Part shown: one piece after another, positions 62,810-64,000 of the stretch
Numbering within the stretch: position 1 is the first letter of the stretch
Layout: each line of letters opens with the position of its first letter
From: Enterobacter huaxiensis
Lineage (GTDB): Bacteria > Pseudomonadota > Gammaproteobacteria > Enterobacterales > Enterobacteriaceae
Assembly (NCBI RefSeq): GCF_003594935.2
Contig: NZ_CP043342.1
Location: forward strand, 124,001 to 188,000
Length of the DNA stretch: 64,000 nt
Reading direction: 5' to 3'
Notes under the pieces: generated by a model
What the model saw: only the letters and a program-made list of their open reading frames with translations
Database searches by the model: none
What the model was told of the DNA's origin: nothing
Translations under genes and position numbers: made by a program

Positions 62810-64000
62810 ATGGACGTTTCTTACCTGCTCGACAGCCTTAATGACAAACAGCGTGAAGCCGTAGCGGCCTCGCGCACCAACATGCTGGTGCTGGCTGGGG
62901 CGGGCAGTGGTAAGACGCGCGTGCTGGTTCACCGTATTGCCTGGCTGCAGAGCGTTGAGAACTGCTCCCCATACTCCATCATGGCGGTAACGTTTACCAA
63001 CAAGGCGGCGGCAGAGATGCGCCACCGTATCGCACAGCTGATGGGCACCAGCCAGGGCGGCATGTGGGTCGGCACCTTCCACGGCCTGGCGCACCGCCTG
63101 CTGCGCGCGCATCATATGGACGCCAACCTGCCGCAGGATTTTCAGATCCTCGACAGCGAAGACCAGCTCCGTTTGCTGAAGCGTCTTATCAAGGCGATGA
63201 ACCTCGACGAGAAGCAGTGGCCGCCGCGTCAGGCGATGTGGTACATCAACGGTCAGAAAGACGAAGGGCTGCGCCCGCACCACATTCAGAGCTTCGGTAA
63301 CCCGGTCGAGCAGACCTGGCAAAACGTCTACAAGGCCTATCAGGAAGCGTGCGATCGCGCTGGTCTGGTCGATTTCGCCGAGCTGCTGCTGCGCGCCCAC
63401 GAGCTGTGGCTCAACAAGCCGCATATCCTTCAGCACTACCGTGAACGCTTCACCAATATCCTGGTGGATGAATTCCAGGATACCAACAACATTCAGTACG
63501 CGTGGATACGCCTGCTGGCCGGCGATACCGGCAAGGTGATGATCGTGGGCGATGACGACCAGTCGATCTACGGCTGGCGCGGGGCGCAGGTGGAAAACAT
63601 CCAGCGCTTCCTCAACGATTTCCCCGGCGCACAGACCATTCGTCTGGAGCAGAACTACCGCTCGACGAACAACATCCTCAGCGCGGCTAACGCCCTGATC
63701 GAAAACAACAACGGGCGTCTGGGTAAAAAGCTGTGGACCGACGGCGTCGACGGCGAGCCTATCTCTATCTACTGTGCGTTCAATGAACTCGACGAAGCCC
63801 GCTTCGTGGTGAACCGCATCAAAACCTGGCAGGACAACGGCGGCGCGCTGGAGCAGTGCGCAATTCTCTATCGCAGCAACGCCCAGTCGCGCGTGCTGGA
63901 AGAGGCGCTGCTGCAGGTGGGCATGCCGTACCGCATTTACGGCGGTATGCGCTTCTTCGAACGCCAGGAAATCAAAGATGCACTCTCGTATCTGCGTCTG
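62810..64000 (+). CDS. uvrD: DNA helicase II UvrD, N-terminal part (cut by window edge)
   Basis: UvrD is a 3'-5' superfamily 1 helicase of nucleotide-excision and mismatch repair. The first 397 codons are present: MDVSYLLDSLNDKQREAV, Walker [10 protein letters not shown] at 29-37, TNKAAAEMRHRI, motif [25 protein letters not shown], and the start of the 2B region (RIYGGMRFFERQEIKD). The ATG at 62810 is chosen by homology with E. coli. The C-terminal motifs lie outside the window. Confidence 0.97.
   Translation, partial: MDVSYLLDSLNDKQREAVAASRTNMLVLAGAGSGKTRVLVHRIAWLQSVENCSPYSIMAVTFTNKAAAEMRHRIAQLMGTSQGGMWVGTFHGLAHRLLRAHHMDANLPQDFQILDSEDQLRLLKRLIKAMNLDEKQWPPRQAMWYINGQKDEGLRPHHIQSFGNPVEQTWQNVYKAYQEACDRAGLVDFAELLLRAHELWLNKPHILQHYRERFTNILVDEFQDTNNIQYAWIRLLAGDTGKVMIVGDDDQSIYGWRGAQVENIQRFLNDFPGAQTIRLEQNYRSTNNILSAANALIENNNGRLGKKLWTDGVDGEPISIYCAFNELDEARFVVNRIKTWQDNGGALEQCAILYRSNAQSRVLEEALLQVGMPYRIYGGMRFFERQEIKDALSYLRL

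Noticed and set aside
62492..63436. 314-codon open frame opposite yigB and uvrD
   Set aside because: It crosses the uvrD promoter and the N terminus of uvrD; no family match.

Overview
The window is chromosomal DNA from a gammaproteobacterium of the Enterobacteriaceae, most likely Enterobacter or a close relative (Lelliottia, Leclercia, Klebsiella group). Most housekeeping proteins look nearly collinear with E. coli K-12. The lipopolysaccharide core locus (waaE, wabG, wabH, wabN) is of the Klebsiella/Enterobacter type rather than the E. coli type. I saw no insertion sequence, prophage, CRISPR array or plasmid gene. Both ends cut a gene: slmA on the left and uvrD on the right.

Layout. 1-4,800: slmA, dut, coaBC, radC, rpmB-rpmG, mutM and coaD (nucleotide and CoA metabolism, ribosome, repair). 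4,786-18,520: the LPS core locus in two leftward operons, waaQ-wabG-wabH-GT2-waaA-waaE-coaD and hldD-waaF-waaC-GT9-GT2-waaL, with the deacetylase gene wabN facing right between them. 18,735-20,969: kbl-tdh (threonine degradation). 20,998-23,191: an AT-rich pair of divergent glycosyltransferase genes at the site where E. coli carries waaH. 23,192-30,324: yibQ-envC-gpmM leftward, then yibN-grxC-secB-gpsA-cysE rightward.

At about 30,330-30,380 the gene order jumps. In E. coli K-12 cysE is followed by trmL, while ppiC-rep lies beyond ilvC nearly 180 kb away. The orientation of both flanks fits one breakpoint of an inversion that would include oriC. Two tandem parvulin genes (ppiC and a diverged paralogue) sit at the junction. 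31,107-38,014: rep, gppA, rhlB, trxA, rho. 38,258-49,106: the enterobacterial common antigen cluster wecA-wzzE-wecB-wecC-wecD-wecE-wzxE-wecF-wzyE-wecG, which lacks the rffG and rffH genes that E. coli has between wecC and wecD. 49,304-51,272: thrP (yifK) and four tRNA genes (Arg, His, Leu, Pro). 51,336-51,753: the small RNA gene glmZ with a sigma-54 promoter and upstream GlrR-type sites. 51,791-55,879: hemCDXY leftward. 56,228-64,000: cyaA, cyaY, lptM, dapF, yigA, xerC, yigB and the start of uvrD.

How the genes work together. Cell-envelope polysaccharide synthesis dominates: hldD supplies ADP-heptose, waaA adds Kdo, waaC, waaF and waaQ add heptoses, waaE, wabG, wabH and wabN decorate the core, and waaL ligates O antigen. 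The wec genes build and polymerise enterobacterial common antigen on undecaprenyl phosphate. GlmZ links this to amino-sugar supply, because in characterised enterobacteria it activates glmS. The least familiar content is the variable outer-core set (12,326-15,548), the extra glycosyltransferase pair (20,998-23,191), the cysE/ppiC junction with its second parvulin, and the shortened wec operon. Comparisons with E. coli or Klebsiella are from memory, not from a database search.
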